This document shows, one piece after another, positions 9,028-15,974 of a stretch of 30,393 nucleotides of DNA. A model generated the notes under the pieces. That model saw only the letters and a program-made list of their open reading frames with translations. It had not been told where the DNA came from and made no database searches. The translations under genes and the position numbers were made by a program. Source of the stretch: Candidatus Helarchaeota archaeon. Lineage in GTDB: Archaea > Asgardarchaeota > Lokiarchaeia > Helarchaeales > HEL-GB-A. Where the stretch lies: assembly GCA_016840125.1 (NCBI GenBank), contig JAEOSY010000055.1:1-30393 (forward strand). Reading direction: 5' to 3'. Every line of letters begins with the position of its first letter. The first letter of the stretch is position 1.

Positions 9028-9123
9028 CTACTTGAGGATTCCGTAAACAAAAACAATTAGGCCCACAATAAATAGGATAGGGGATATTACATAATAACCA
9101 ATAGCAAAGCTAGCTATGAACAA
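9028..9123 (-). pseudogene. Possible membrane-protein C-terminal remnant or micro-protein
   Basis: On the minus strand a short open frame ends in TAG (9028-9030) and encodes a single hydrophobic helix with the pattern FAIGYYVISPILFIVGLIV, then FVYGILK. It could start at TTG (9121-9123), giving about 31 residues, but no ribosome site precedes it. It looks like the last helix of a larger membrane protein whose front is lost. Nothing else coding was found between 8996 and 9270. Confidence 0.25.
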
Positions 9124-9219
9124 TTGAAAATGGAGGGCGTTTTCAAAATCCCATTATTAATAGTTTGATATTAGAATTATAGTTATTCCTATTTAACTTT
9201 AATAGATTAGAAATTTCGA

Positions 9220-9251
9220 ACGTCGTAAAACCAACATTTCACGTCGTAAAA
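9220..9251. repeat. 11-bp direct repeat, two copies 21 bp apart
   Basis: ACGTCGTAAAA occurs at 9220-9230 and again at 9241-9251, a 21-base period (two helical turns). It lies in the intergenic space just beyond the 3' end of the minus-strand membrane gene at 9271. The role is unknown. Confidence 0.5.
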
Positions 9252-9270
9252 AAAGAAGAGGATTAGGAAA

Positions 9271-9678
9271 TTAATCTGATTTAGCTTTTAAGATAAATAT
9301 ACCACCGATCAAGATTAGGAGGGCTTCCAGGGGTATCGGGATAGCGAGCCCTCCAAGGAGAGTGAAGGAGGTGAATATGGGCCTTTCATACTCTGCATAT
9401 ACTGTAGGATCTAATATAGACAATATCCCGAATAATGTTGTCATAAATCCCGATATTAAAACCAGAACTCCGCCAGATTTCCGACCAGCTACTCCCAATC
9501 CACCCCCAATCACTGCAAGAATCGAAAGTCCCAGATACAACACGATATTTTCCTCTTTAAAAGTACCACTTCCAAAACCAAGTGTTACTTGCTGAATTGT
9601 GTAGATAATCACTAAAAGTAACATGATATTAGCAGCTATGAGAGTTAAAGCACTACCGATAATTAACGACCTATCCAT
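9271..9678 (-). CDS. Small four-helix membrane protein A
   Basis: This 135-residue protein has four hydrophobic segments: SLIIGSALTLIAANIMLLL near the start, VLYLGLSILAVIGGGLGVAG, GVLVLISGFMTTLFGIL, and a C-terminal PLEALLILIGGIFIL. It is a paralogue of the upstream gene (9671-10081): both have a Leu-Gly-x-AGRK/AGK-x-GG/AG turn, an LFGIL motif and an IP-x-x-x-P-LEA motif before the last helix. Its ATG overlaps the end of that gene by eight bases and has GGGGG within the upstream coding end, so the two are translated together and may form a heteromer. No known family was recognised. Confidence 0.7.
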   Translation of the reverse strand: MDRSLIIGSALTLIAANIMLLLVIIYTIQQVTLGFGSGTFKEENIVLYLGLSILAVIGGGLGVAGRKSGGVLVLISGFMTTLFGILSILDPTVYAEYERPIFTSFTLLGGLAIPIPLEALLILIGGIFILKAKSD

Positions 9679-10081
9679 TATTTTGCCCCCTTAACATTAG
9701 TAATCCAAAAATAACAAACCCTATTGCTTCTAATGGGACACGCATAGGAATATCGAAAATGGTAAACATTATATTCATAAGTACGGGTGGTTGGAGACCT
9801 GTGAATAATGTATTGGAATAGAAGAAGGTGTAATCAATCGTATCTAATATACCGAAGAGAAGGATAAATAGACCTCCAACTAGAGTAAAGACTGCGCCTG
9901 CATTCTTACCTGCGAGTCCCATGGCACCTCCTAGTAGTACTAAGGAAATTAGTACGAGATATAAAACCGCATTAGCACTTATCCAAGGGAAGAAATATCC
10001 AATACTTCCTATAATATGCCAAAATAAGTATATTTGTCCAAAAACTACAGCTAGGATACCTCCAAGTTTTCTAGAGTTCAT
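9671..10081 (-). CDS. Small four-helix membrane protein B
   Basis: This 136-residue paralogue of membrane protein A has four hydrophobic segments with GAMGLAGKNAGAVF after the second helix and RVPLEAIGFVIFGLLML at the end. It is the first gene of a two-gene minus-strand unit. GAGGG lies seven bases before the ATG, and a TATA-like TTTATATTC lies about 45 bases upstream (near 10128). It ends in TAG (9671-9673), inside the start of gene A, which shows that TAG can end a gene in this genome. The 148 bases up to the ABC permease stop contain this promoter and no other gene. Confidence 0.7.
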   Translation of the reverse strand: MNSRKLGGILAVVFGQIYLFWHIIGSIGYFFPWISANAVLYLVLISLVLLGGAMGLAGKNAGAVFTLVGGLFILLFGILDTIDYTFFYSNTLFTGLQPPVLMNIMFTIFDIPMRVPLEAIGFVIFGLLMLRGQNNG

Positions 10082-10229
10082 GTTAATCCCTCACGAATTA
10101 AGTATCACTTATTTTTGAATCAGAATATAAATGTTGGGTGATTATCTAGCTGGATATTAAAACTGATCTTATTGATTTTAGCGATACTTGATACGAGCAT
10201 ATGAAATACTAATAAGCTCTTCAGTTATA

Positions 10230-10982
10230 TTAGCCTTTAAATCTTTTATACAGCGTTTTTTTGTGTAGTAATAAGCCAATAGAAAGGAAGAAGAGAGTCC
10301 ATAGTAACATCAATCCAACATCAATTAAAACGCCCCATGTGCCAAAGTAACTTACTCCAGAAAAGGAATAATTAACCATATCAATGAACGGGGTTAGGGG
10401 GGATACCACCGTCCAGGGAGATACCGAAACCGGGATAAAGATTGGGCTAATGAAGAGTAGAGGGAATTTAACCAAGAATGATATGATCATAATTGTGGAG
10501 GGCATTTCGGTTGGTGGGGACGAGAGGACAATACCGAAGCAAGCGAATGCGAAGCATCCAAGTATCAAAGCTCCCACAAGAACAACCGGTGCAATTATCG
10601 TCAATCCGCCAACAAGACCGATAATAATAGGTACAACTGAAATCATCATTCCAAAAAGGAGAGATGCCCAGATATCACCAAACAGTAGAGTAGTGAGGGT
10701 AATGGGTGTGGTTACTAGACGCTCTAAAGTTTTTGCCATAGTTTCCCAAGGAAAAACAGCTGGCCCAATGGAGCTTGCGGTGAAAATAAGAATCATTCCA
10801 AGTAACCCTGAAACGACATACAGTAATTCAACGGTTCGATTCATAGTAAAAGCAAAATAAAGTAAGAGCGGGACAAGTAGCCCAAAGATGATAACGGGAC
10901 CCTTATTGTAATAGACCCGAATATTTTTTTTGGCAAGAGCTATCGATTTCCGTAGTTGAGAAAAAAGATTAGACATATCCAT
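10230..10982 (-). CDS. ABC-2 type transporter permease
   Basis: This 250-residue integral membrane protein has about six helices in the ABC-2 exporter pattern. A cytoplasmic N-terminal amphipathic stretch (QLRKSIALAKKNIRVYYNKG) leads into the first helix. ETMAKTLERLVTTPIT, typical of the loop after helix 2 in ABC-2 permeases, couples to the ATPase. Late helices contain SPWTVVSPLTPFIDMVNY, also typical. It overlaps the ATPase gene by one base (TAATG), so the two should be made in fixed ratio and form a dimeric exporter of two ATPases and two permeases. The substrate cannot be told; ABC-2 exporters of this size often move drugs, lipids or peptides. Confidence 0.88.
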   Translation of the reverse strand: MDMSNLFSQLRKSIALAKKNIRVYYNKGPVIIFGLLVPLLLYFAFTMNRTVELLYVVSGLLGMILIFTASSIGPAVFPWETMAKTLERLVTTPITLTTLLFGDIWASLLFGMMISVVPIIIGLVGGLTIIAPVVLVGALILGCFAFACFGIVLSSPPTEMPSTIMIISFLVKFPLLFISPIFIPVSVSPWTVVSPLTPFIDMVNYSFSGVSYFGTWGVLIDVGLMLLWTLFFLSIGLLLHKKTLYKRFKG

Positions 10983-11905
10983 TAGGCGGCCTCCTCTATT
11001 ATTTTTAAAAAGATCTCCTCTAATTTTGGACTCTGGAGATTTAGGCTCACAAGGCGAAGATTGTTCTTTTTAACGAATTCCATCAACTCGAATACTGCGG
11101 CAGTAGGATTTTTTACATAAAGCTGGAGGCAATCCTCCTTTCTAATTACTTGGGATACTTGAGCTAGTTTTTCAAGTACGGATGGATTGATTTCCTTATC
11201 AAAGAAAACTTCTATGGTCTGAATATTTTGAATAATTTGTTTTAAATTACGAGGCGTATCCAATGCAATAATCCGCCCTTTATTGATAATCGCAATACGA
11301 TCACATAGTTCGTTCGCAACATCCATGTTGTGGGTTGTTAAAAAAATGGTCACGCCTTGCTGGTTATATTCTTTAATGGTATCTTTGATGATTCGGGAGC
11401 TCTGAACATCCAAACCTGACGTCGGTTCATCCAAGAACAAAATTTGTGGAGAATGAATTAAAGCCATACACAATAATAGCCGTTGTCGTAGCCCTTTAGA
11501 AAATTGTTTAGCTTTAGAGTTTTTTTTATCAAAAATCTGGAATTTTTTTAGCAAATTTTCGGCTCGTTCGGTCCTAACTTGCTTTGAGACATCATACAAT
11601 TCTCCCATGAGCGATAAGTTTTGAAGTGCAGTTAAATCATTGTACACATTTGCCATTTCGGGAACAACCCCCATTATTTGCTTGATTTTGAGGTCTTGCT
11701 TTCCTCTCTGCCATTCTTTGATCGTAATTGTGCCTGAACTAGGGGGTAAAACAGTGGTGAGCATCCGGATTGTCGTTGTTTTTCCCGCCCCGTTGGGACC
11801 TAGGAACCCAAAAACCTCACCTTGCTGCACATCAAAACTGATATCATCAACTGCACAAAACCCATTGAAATATTTTGACAAATTTTTAACATCAATTATC
11901 TTCAT
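10982..11905 (-). CDS. ABC-2 type transporter ATP-binding protein
   Basis: This is the ATPase partner of the permease. The order is Walker A GPNGAGKTT (about 33-41), the Q-loop region, a signature FSKGLRQR in place of LSGGQ (about 136-143), Walker B LFLDEP and the switch histidine in LTTHN. The C-terminal part (after about 215) holds the extra domain seen in DrrA/CcmA-like exporters. I prefer the ATG at 11903-11905 because GAGGG lies six bases before it; a TTG two codons earlier is also possible. The gene follows a 46-residue Cys-rich protein gene by about 33 bases, so all three probably form one operon controlled from the palindromic promoter at 12102-12147. Confidence 0.9.
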   Translation of the reverse strand: MKIIDVKNLSKYFNGFCAVDDISFDVQQGEVFGFLGPNGAGKTTTIRMLTTVLPPSSGTITIKEWQRGKQDLKIKQIMGVVPEMANVYNDLTALQNLSLMGELYDVSKQVRTERAENLLKKFQIFDKKNSKAKQFSKGLRQRLLLCMALIHSPQILFLDEPTSGLDVQSSRIIKDTIKEYNQQGVTIFLTTHNMDVANELCDRIAIINKGRIIALDTPRNLKQIIQNIQTIEVFFDKEINPSVLEKLAQVSQVIRKEDCLQLYVKNPTAAVFELMEFVKKNNLRLVSLNLQSPKLEEIFLKIIEEAA

Positions 11906-11938
11906 TTTCAACCCTCAAAAAAAAAGAAAAGGTGATAA

Positions 11939-12079
11939 TTATTCCTCATCTTTCATAGCTTTTAATATTTCGCGAAACGGTTGATCACCATGACATTGAA
12001 TTATTTGATTCAATGTACAATCCTCTGGTTTTCCTTTCGATATTTCAGGATGATCACAAACACATTTATCTTGACACAT
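11939..12079 (-). CDS. 46-residue Cys-rich protein, first gene of the ABC operon
   Basis: An open frame on the minus strand encodes 46 residues starting MCQDKCVCDHPE and ending FREILKAMKDEE. Cysteines at 2, 6, 8, 21 and 29 with His10 and His30 suggest a metal-binding or redox-active mini-protein. GGAG lies ten bases before the ATG. It precedes the ABC ATPase by about 33 bases and is divergent from the winged-helix regulator. A second 46-residue protein with the same MC start and early Cys pattern follows the regulator gene. The family is not recognised; the role as a metal or thiol sensor/chaperone for the exporter is inference. Confidence 0.6.
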   Translation of the reverse strand: MCQDKCVCDHPEISKGKPEDCTLNQIIQCHGDQPFREILKAMKDEE

Positions 12080-12101
12080 ATTTTAATTCTCCATTTTACC
12101 A

Positions 12102-12120
12102 GTTAAGTACTGTACTTAAC
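12102..12120. promoter_or_regulatory. 19-bp perfect palindrome, likely operator
   Basis: GTTAAGTAC T GTACTTAAC is a perfect inverted repeat with nine-base arms and one central base. It lies in the 111-base divergent gap between the Cys-rich/ABC operon and the winged-helix regulator. It would cover the expected transcription start of the minus-strand operon and lie just upstream of the plus-strand TATA element. A dimeric winged-helix protein such as the neighbour is the obvious binder. Confidence 0.7.
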
Positions 12121-12126
12121 CAATTA

Positions 12127-12147
12127 CAAAATATATTTAAATATTTT
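12127..12147. promoter_or_regulatory. Shared AT-rich TATA-like promoter element
   Basis: The AT-only block AATATATTTAAATATTTT is nearly symmetric and can serve as a TATA box in both directions. It is about 45-60 bases before the regulator ATG at 12191 and about 50-65 bases before the Cys-rich gene ATG at 12079. Confidence 0.45.
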
Positions 12148-12190
12148 GATTGCCAATTTAAATTAGAAAGAATTAGCTTTAGGATTCAGA

Positions 12191-12499
12191 ATGAAAGAAA
12201 TTAATATTGGAGAAATAGCTCCTTTCATAAAGGCACTTCATTGTCCCACTAGATGGAAAATTATCGAATTGCTTCAGACAGGTTCCAAAAGTTCTGAGAA
12301 TATCTATAAAATTTTGTTAAAGGAGAATAAAAATCTTAAAAAGCCTACATTGTACTACCATTTGAGAGAATTAGAAAGTGTGGCTATCATTGAATTAGAT
12401 GAATACAAACCGAGCGACTCAAAAAGAGCTCCGGAGAAGATCTGGAAATTAAGTATGAAAGGATTAAATATAAGTTTCATGAAGGCGGAGGAAAAATAA
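12191..12499 (+). CDS. Winged-helix (ArsR/HTH_20-like) transcriptional regulator
   Basis: This 102-residue protein is a small winged-helix DNA-binding regulator. Residues 10-33 (FIKALHCPTRWKIIELLQTG) match the opening helix of ArsR-like regulators; a recognition-helix region with KPTLYYHLRELE (about 51-62) follows; and the wing is IIELDEYKPSDSKRAPEKIWKL (about 65-86). The only cysteine is C17. It is encoded divergently from the Cys-rich/ABC operon across a perfect palindrome, the usual layout for a regulator of an exporter, and is coupled by TAATG to a second Cys-rich protein. It probably represses the exporter operon by covering its transcription start. Confidence 0.85.
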   Translation: MKEINIGEIAPFIKALHCPTRWKIIELLQTGSKSSENIYKILLKENKNLKKPTLYYHLRELESVAIIELDEYKPSDSKRAPEKIWKLSMKGLNISFMKAEEK

Positions 12500-12639
12500 T
12501 GTGTGACAGTAAGAATGAATGCAAAGGTCATAATTGCGATTCACGATTCAGCAGTAAGGATGATTTGATCAAATATAAGACGTGGCTTGAACATGAGCTA
12601 AGCATTGTTAATAAGACGCTTCTAGATCTTGAAGATTAA
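12499..12639 (+). CDS. 46-residue Cys-containing protein coupled to the regulator
   Basis: The reading frame starts in the stop of the regulator (TAATG, 12497-12501) with GGCGGAGG just upstream. The protein begins MCDSKNECKGHNCDS, with cysteines at 2, 8 and 13 and His11. It continues as a charged helix, DDLIKYKTWLEHELSIVNK. It has the same length and a similar MC start to the divergent 46-residue protein, although the remaining sequence differs. The N-terminus looks like a small metal site and the helix like a protein contact. It could be an effector-sensing partner of the regulator, which is inference. Confidence 0.6.
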   Translation: MCDSKNECKGHNCDSRFSSKDDLIKYKTWLEHELSIVNKTLLDLED

Positions 12640-12660
12640 TAGAAAAAAAAGAATGAGAAA

Positions 12661-13215
12661 TTAGGTAACGAAATCGAGTTCCTGAATCTCCTCAAGTAGA
12701 TTTGCTACGGCGACCTTCACGTCAGTTTCAGATTTAGCCCCGACACATACAATTTTTCCGCTAGCAAAGATTAAGAAAACAACTTTTGGAACCTTCATAC
12801 GATAAATTAGACCTGGAAATACTTCTGGCTCATAAAGAGCTCTTTCTAGACTAATGGACATAAGATCTAGGTTTAGTTTTAAGTTCAAATCACCTGAAGC
12901 GACGATATTTTGAATCTTAATTTCAGGTTCACTCTTAATAACAGCTCCTGACCGCTCTATAATCTTGATTACCTTTTGGGTGATCGGCTTGACATCTTTC
13001 TCCTTCTTCAATCCGGTGAGCACTAATTTGCCGGTGCTGAAAACTAGGATAGTGCTCTTGGGTTTCTGAAGACGTAAAATGAGACCCGGAAACGTGTCCG
13101 GATTGTATTCAATATTTTTATTACTCATTGCAATAAGATTGAGGTCGACTAGCTTTTCGATATCGAATCGAACTGAAGCGACGATATTAACAATTTGATA
13201 AGTGGGTTTTGACAT
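12661..13215 (-). CDS. tbp: TATA-box binding protein
   Basis: This 184-residue protein has the two direct repeats of the TBP saddle. Repeat 1 has NIVASVRFD (about 7-15), FPGLILRL and STGKLVLTG. Repeat 2 has NIVASGDLN (about 103-111), FPGLIYRM and ASGKIVCVG. The spacing of about 90 residues between equivalent motifs is normal. It binds the TATA element at promoters and recruits TFB and RNA polymerase. The length equals an archaeal TBP with almost no N-terminal extension. GAGGAAAG lies about eight bases before the ATG. It sits alone on the minus strand and is convergent with the Cys-rich gene at 12499. Confidence 0.97.
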   Translation of the reverse strand: MSKPTYQIVNIVASVRFDIEKLVDLNLIAMSNKNIEYNPDTFPGLILRLQKPKSTILVFSTGKLVLTGLKKEKDVKPITQKVIKIIERSGAVIKSEPEIKIQNIVASGDLNLKLNLDLMSISLERALYEPEVFPGLIYRMKVPKVVFLIFASGKIVCVGAKSETDVKVAVANLLEEIQELDFVT

Positions 13216-13273
13216 TTTCTTTCTTTCCTCAGTTTAAAATATGAGCGTAACCCCTTTCGTCTTATAATTTTCT

Positions 13274-13399
13274 CTAATTCTTTACCGTTGCGCCAATTTC
13301 GAGATTAATTTGCTTAACTTCCTTCAACTGTTGCAAGGTTTTATCCCGGCAGTTGGTTTCCTCTCTGCTATGGATAAATTCATTAAAAAAAATTTTCAC
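13274..13399 (-). CDS. Possible 41-residue protein upstream of TBP
   Basis: In the 281-base gap between TBP and the HEAT-like gene, a minus-strand frame begins at GTG (13397-13399) with AAGGG about six bases upstream. A TATA-like TTTAAATA lies about 20 bases before the start. It encodes a charged peptide that opens MKIFFNEFIHSREET and ends EIGATVKN. It stops at TAG 58 bases before the TBP start. No family is recognised. It may instead be part of the TBP leader. Confidence 0.3.
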   Translation of the reverse strand: MKIFFNEFIHSREETNCRDKTLQQLKEVKQINLEIGATVKN

Positions 13400-13496
13400 C
13401 TTACACCCTTATTTAAAAAGCTTCCCTTTATAAATGATTCTTTAAAAAGGATAAAAGTAAAGTTGTGATCCTTAAAAACTCCAAAAATTTTCAAAT

Positions 13497-13880
13497 TTAC
13501 CACGGTGGGAAGAACAGAAAAATAACTACTACAATCATCACAATACAACAAATACAGGATAAAATCATTTGTTTTTGATCAACTTCTGGGCGTTCTTCTC
13601 TATATTCATCTGGAATATATCCAAACCCGATAACTTGCTTTCCTAGGTCGACGACTCTTTTCCCCTCTAGTATCTCGAGCGATTTTTTCGCGCTAGTGCG
13701 GACATCTGCATCGGGGTCGTTTAAAGCTTTTTGTAAAAGGATTATAGAACGATCTTTATACACGGGGTTGTCCCCCGCGAAAGATCCCAATTCAACAGCG
13801 GCCATCCCTCTAATATTTGGATCGGGATCAGTTATTTCCTTCTGAATTTCTTGAAATTCTTCTTCTTCAATCGAGGGCAT
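13497..13880 (-). CDS. Tail-anchored HEAT-like repeat protein
   Basis: This 127-residue protein has two HEAT/PBS-lyase-like helical repeats in its first 75 residues: DPDPNIRGMAAVELGSF and DPDADVRTSAKKSLEIL carry the D-P-D-x-x-V/I-R-x-x-A signature. A linker follows, then a single C-terminal hydrophobic segment (ILSCICCIVMIVVVIFLFF) close to the end. The cytosolic repeats would sit on a C-terminal membrane anchor, a tail-anchored topology uncommon in prokaryotes. HEAT repeats act as protein-binding scaffolds. AGGTGA lies about seven bases before the ATG. The gene is divergent from the pseudo-GTPase gene at 14020. Confidence 0.75.
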   Translation of the reverse strand: MPSIEEEEFQEIQKEITDPDPNIRGMAAVELGSFAGDNPVYKDRSIILLQKALNDPDADVRTSAKKSLEILEGKRVVDLGKQVIGFGYIPDEYREERPEVDQKQMILSCICCIVMIVVVIFLFFPPW

Positions 13881-13972
13881 TCCAGTTTCACCTTATTATT
13901 TTATTGATTATGTCACACCCAGCTTTGATAAGTTTTTCCCCTCATCCGTTCTCATTCTTCGAAAATTGTCAA

Positions 13973-13982
13973 AATATATAAG
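13973..13982 (+). promoter_or_regulatory. TATA-like element upstream of the Rab-like gene
   Basis: AATATATAAG lies about 40-47 bases before the preferred GTG start at 14020, a sensible distance for a promoter with a short leader that carries the GAGAGG ribosome site. Confidence 0.45.
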
Positions 13983-14019
13983 CTACCGTAGGCTTTCTTC
14001 TCAATAGAGAGGTTTGCTC

Positions 14020-15171
14020 GTGTCGGTGTCGAGTTACAAAGTTAAATGTTTAGTGATGGGGGATCCAAGTATTGATACTTGGAATCTTATAGCAGGTTGT
14101 GTTCAAAACTCTTTCAATAGTAGATATAAATACACAATCGGGTGTGATATCGGCACTCTTGATGTTCAATTACCGTATGAACTTGTAACAATTTCCATTT
14201 GGGATATCTCTTCTTCTGAACGGTTTCGTTTTTTTCGCTCCTCCTTTTTTCGTGGCGCATCGTGTGCAATTCTTGCTTTTGATTTGACTCGTTACCACTC
14301 CTTTAATCCCACACTAACCAATCTAATTACTGAAATTTATACTATATTAGGTGGAATTCCAATTATTTTAATCGGGTGCAATGCGGGTGACGCGGATCAA
14401 CGCCAGGTTACTCGGGATGAGATCGAAGAATTGTGCGAACGAATGGCTCGAGTCGTTTATCTTGAAATTGACTCTTATAACGAAAGGATTAATTCCGCCT
14501 TTGAAACGATCGCAGAGTTAATTGTTAGTAGGATGGGATTAACCGAAGAAGACAGACGATTGGCATATGAATGGAAGAAACAAAGGCTTGAAACCTTAAC
14601 AACAACCCTAGAGCAACTAAACTTTTTTGTGAATGAGCGGGACGAAGTTGAAATTATTAATCAATATGGTCTTTTTTCAATTAATATTTTGAACAGCAGT
14701 GTTACCTTTGAACCAATCGTTTGCGTTACGTGTGACAACTATAACTGCTATTATAAAAAACAACCACGTCGAAAATCCCTATGTATTGTTTCTGCTAGTG
14801 AAGGTTGGTCTAATCTTGAATTGGAAAACCGAGAACTGCTCATTCTCGCTAAAATATTAGCTATTGCTGAAGCTAATTTACCATCTCATGTCCTCAACCA
14901 GATGCAGCAGGTGGAAGTTTGCTCTGAAATAATAACCGAAACAGAGGAAAATCCAATTGTTGATTTTGAAAATTTGCCAGAACCTGAAATAATGGGAGCT
15001 CCAGAGATTGAGCCAACTATAATTGGAAACCTATTTCAACAAATCCTTCCCGTCGAAGCTAAAACTTTACTTCGTAATTATCAGATCCAGTTTTTTGAGG
15101 GTCGTCTCCCCTATGCTGTTTATAATTATCTGAAAGAACGACTCAAAAATATTTTAAACTCTTCCCCATAG
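14020..15171 (+). CDS. Rab-like pseudo-GTPase with a C-terminal Cys cluster
   Basis: Residues 6-170 follow the Ras/Rab fold: YKVKCLVMGD at beta-1, TIGCD in switch I (T39), ISIWD at beta-3, RGASCAILAFDLT at beta-4 and GIPIILIGCNAGD at beta-5. The nucleotide-binding motifs are degraded: G1 reads GDPSIDTW instead of GDxxxGKT/S, G3 reads WDISSSE without the glycine, and G4 reads NAGD instead of NKxD. It is therefore unlikely to hydrolyse GTP and may be a structural or regulatory relative. A coiled segment (about 178-207) leads to a C-terminal domain with C235, C238, C243 and C255, a possible zinc site. GAGAGG favours the GTG at 14020 over the TTG at 14014. It ends in TAG and is convergent with a JAMM peptidase six bases away. 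Confidence 0.75.
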   Translation: MSVSSYKVKCLVMGDPSIDTWNLIAGCVQNSFNSRYKYTIGCDIGTLDVQLPYELVTISIWDISSSERFRFFRSSFFRGASCAILAFDLTRYHSFNPTLTNLITEIYTILGGIPIILIGCNAGDADQRQVTRDEIEELCERMARVVYLEIDSYNERINSAFETIAELIVSRMGLTEEDRRLAYEWKKQRLETLTTTLEQLNFFVNERDEVEIINQYGLFSINILNSSVTFEPIVCVTCDNYNCYYKKQPRRKSLCIVSASEGWSNLELENRELLILAKILAIAEANLPSHVLNQMQQVEVCSEIITETEENPIVDFENLPEPEIMGAPEIEPTIIGNLFQQILPVEAKTLLRNYQIQFFEGRLPYAVYNYLKERLKNILNSSP

Positions 15172-15177
15172 TCTATT

Positions 15178-15924
15178 TTATTTGAAATACGGCAAAACGG
15201 TTTCTTTCAATTTCCCTCTCTTTTTCTTGTACATTTCCTTAGTAGGTAACTTTATTTTCGTCCTCTTCCGCCATTTTTTCACACGTTCTTTTATCTTTTT
15301 CTCAATGGGCGGAATCTTTTTGGCGATAACCTCAGATTCTATATCATAGTACATTTCTTTGATAAGAGGAATTTCATCTTTTTTATTTAAGCCCCCAATA
15401 TAATATTCTATCTCCTGATATGCCGAAGAAGCTCCCAATGATGCATCGACTAGTTGAAACATCTCAACAGGAGGTTCTTGAGTTATTATTTTAGTATGAT
15501 CGAACACTACTGCGATAGCTTTCGGATTGACAATCTGGTATCCTAAATGATTAATAATATCCGTCTGGGATAAAAATAGACCTAATCCTGGATGTGAATG
15601 ATACCAGCCAACAAAAAACTCATCATTCTCAGCGCATATAATATTTAAATATGCACTCAGAACGTAATGTTCTTTCTTAAACTCAACTCCATAATGGGTT
15701 CCATGAGTTATTGGAATTGCATCCGTAATGTGAGTCCACTTGGTATCTTCATCAATATATCCAACTAAGAAACCATAAACTTCTTTCCAATTCCTTACCT
15801 TAAGATCAAAGTGAGCAAACTGGGCTGTATGGATTACTATATTTCTGAATGCTTCGTATTCCATAAATACAATATAGAAATCTGAGTCCACTCTGACCAC
15901 AAAATCCAATAAAATAAGTCCCAT
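15178..15924 (-). CDS. JAMM/MPN+ metallopeptidase, Rpn11/CSN5-like
   Basis: This 248-residue protein is a JAB1/MPN+ zinc isopeptidase. The full metal and catalytic set is present: E48 in KEVYGFLVG, then H109, H111, S119 and D122 in WYHSHPGLGLFLSQTD, matching H-x-H-x7-S-x2-D exactly. The GWYHSHPG stretch is close to eukaryotic Rpn11 and CSN5, which remove ubiquitin or Nedd8. The C-terminal 50 residues are very basic (KKIKERVKKWRKRTKIK). No ubiquitin, E1 or RING gene is adjacent, but an E2-like gene lies 8.3 kb away. Starts at 15924 and 15864 are both possible; the longer one keeps the first beta-strand. The gene is divergent from the TIR gene across 50 bases. Confidence 0.88.
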   Translation of the reverse strand: MGLILLDFVVRVDSDFYIVFMEYEAFRNIVIHTAQFAHFDLKVRNWKEVYGFLVGYIDEDTKWTHITDAIPITHGTHYGVEFKKEHYVLSAYLNIICAENDEFFVGWYHSHPGLGLFLSQTDIINHLGYQIVNPKAIAVVFDHTKIITQEPPVEMFQLVDASLGASSAYQEIEYYIGGLNKKDEIPLIKEMYYDIESEVIAKKIPPIEKKIKERVKKWRKRTKIKLPTKEMYKKKRGKLKETVLPYFK

Positions 15925-15974
15925 GTTATTAGTTTTACTAAATAACTAGCTCAAAGGTGAACTTTATTTAAAAG

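Noticed and set aside
9921..10118. Open frames antisense to the small membrane proteins and the ABC genes
   Set aside because: They mirror real coding genes on the other strand and have no recognisable product or ribosome site.
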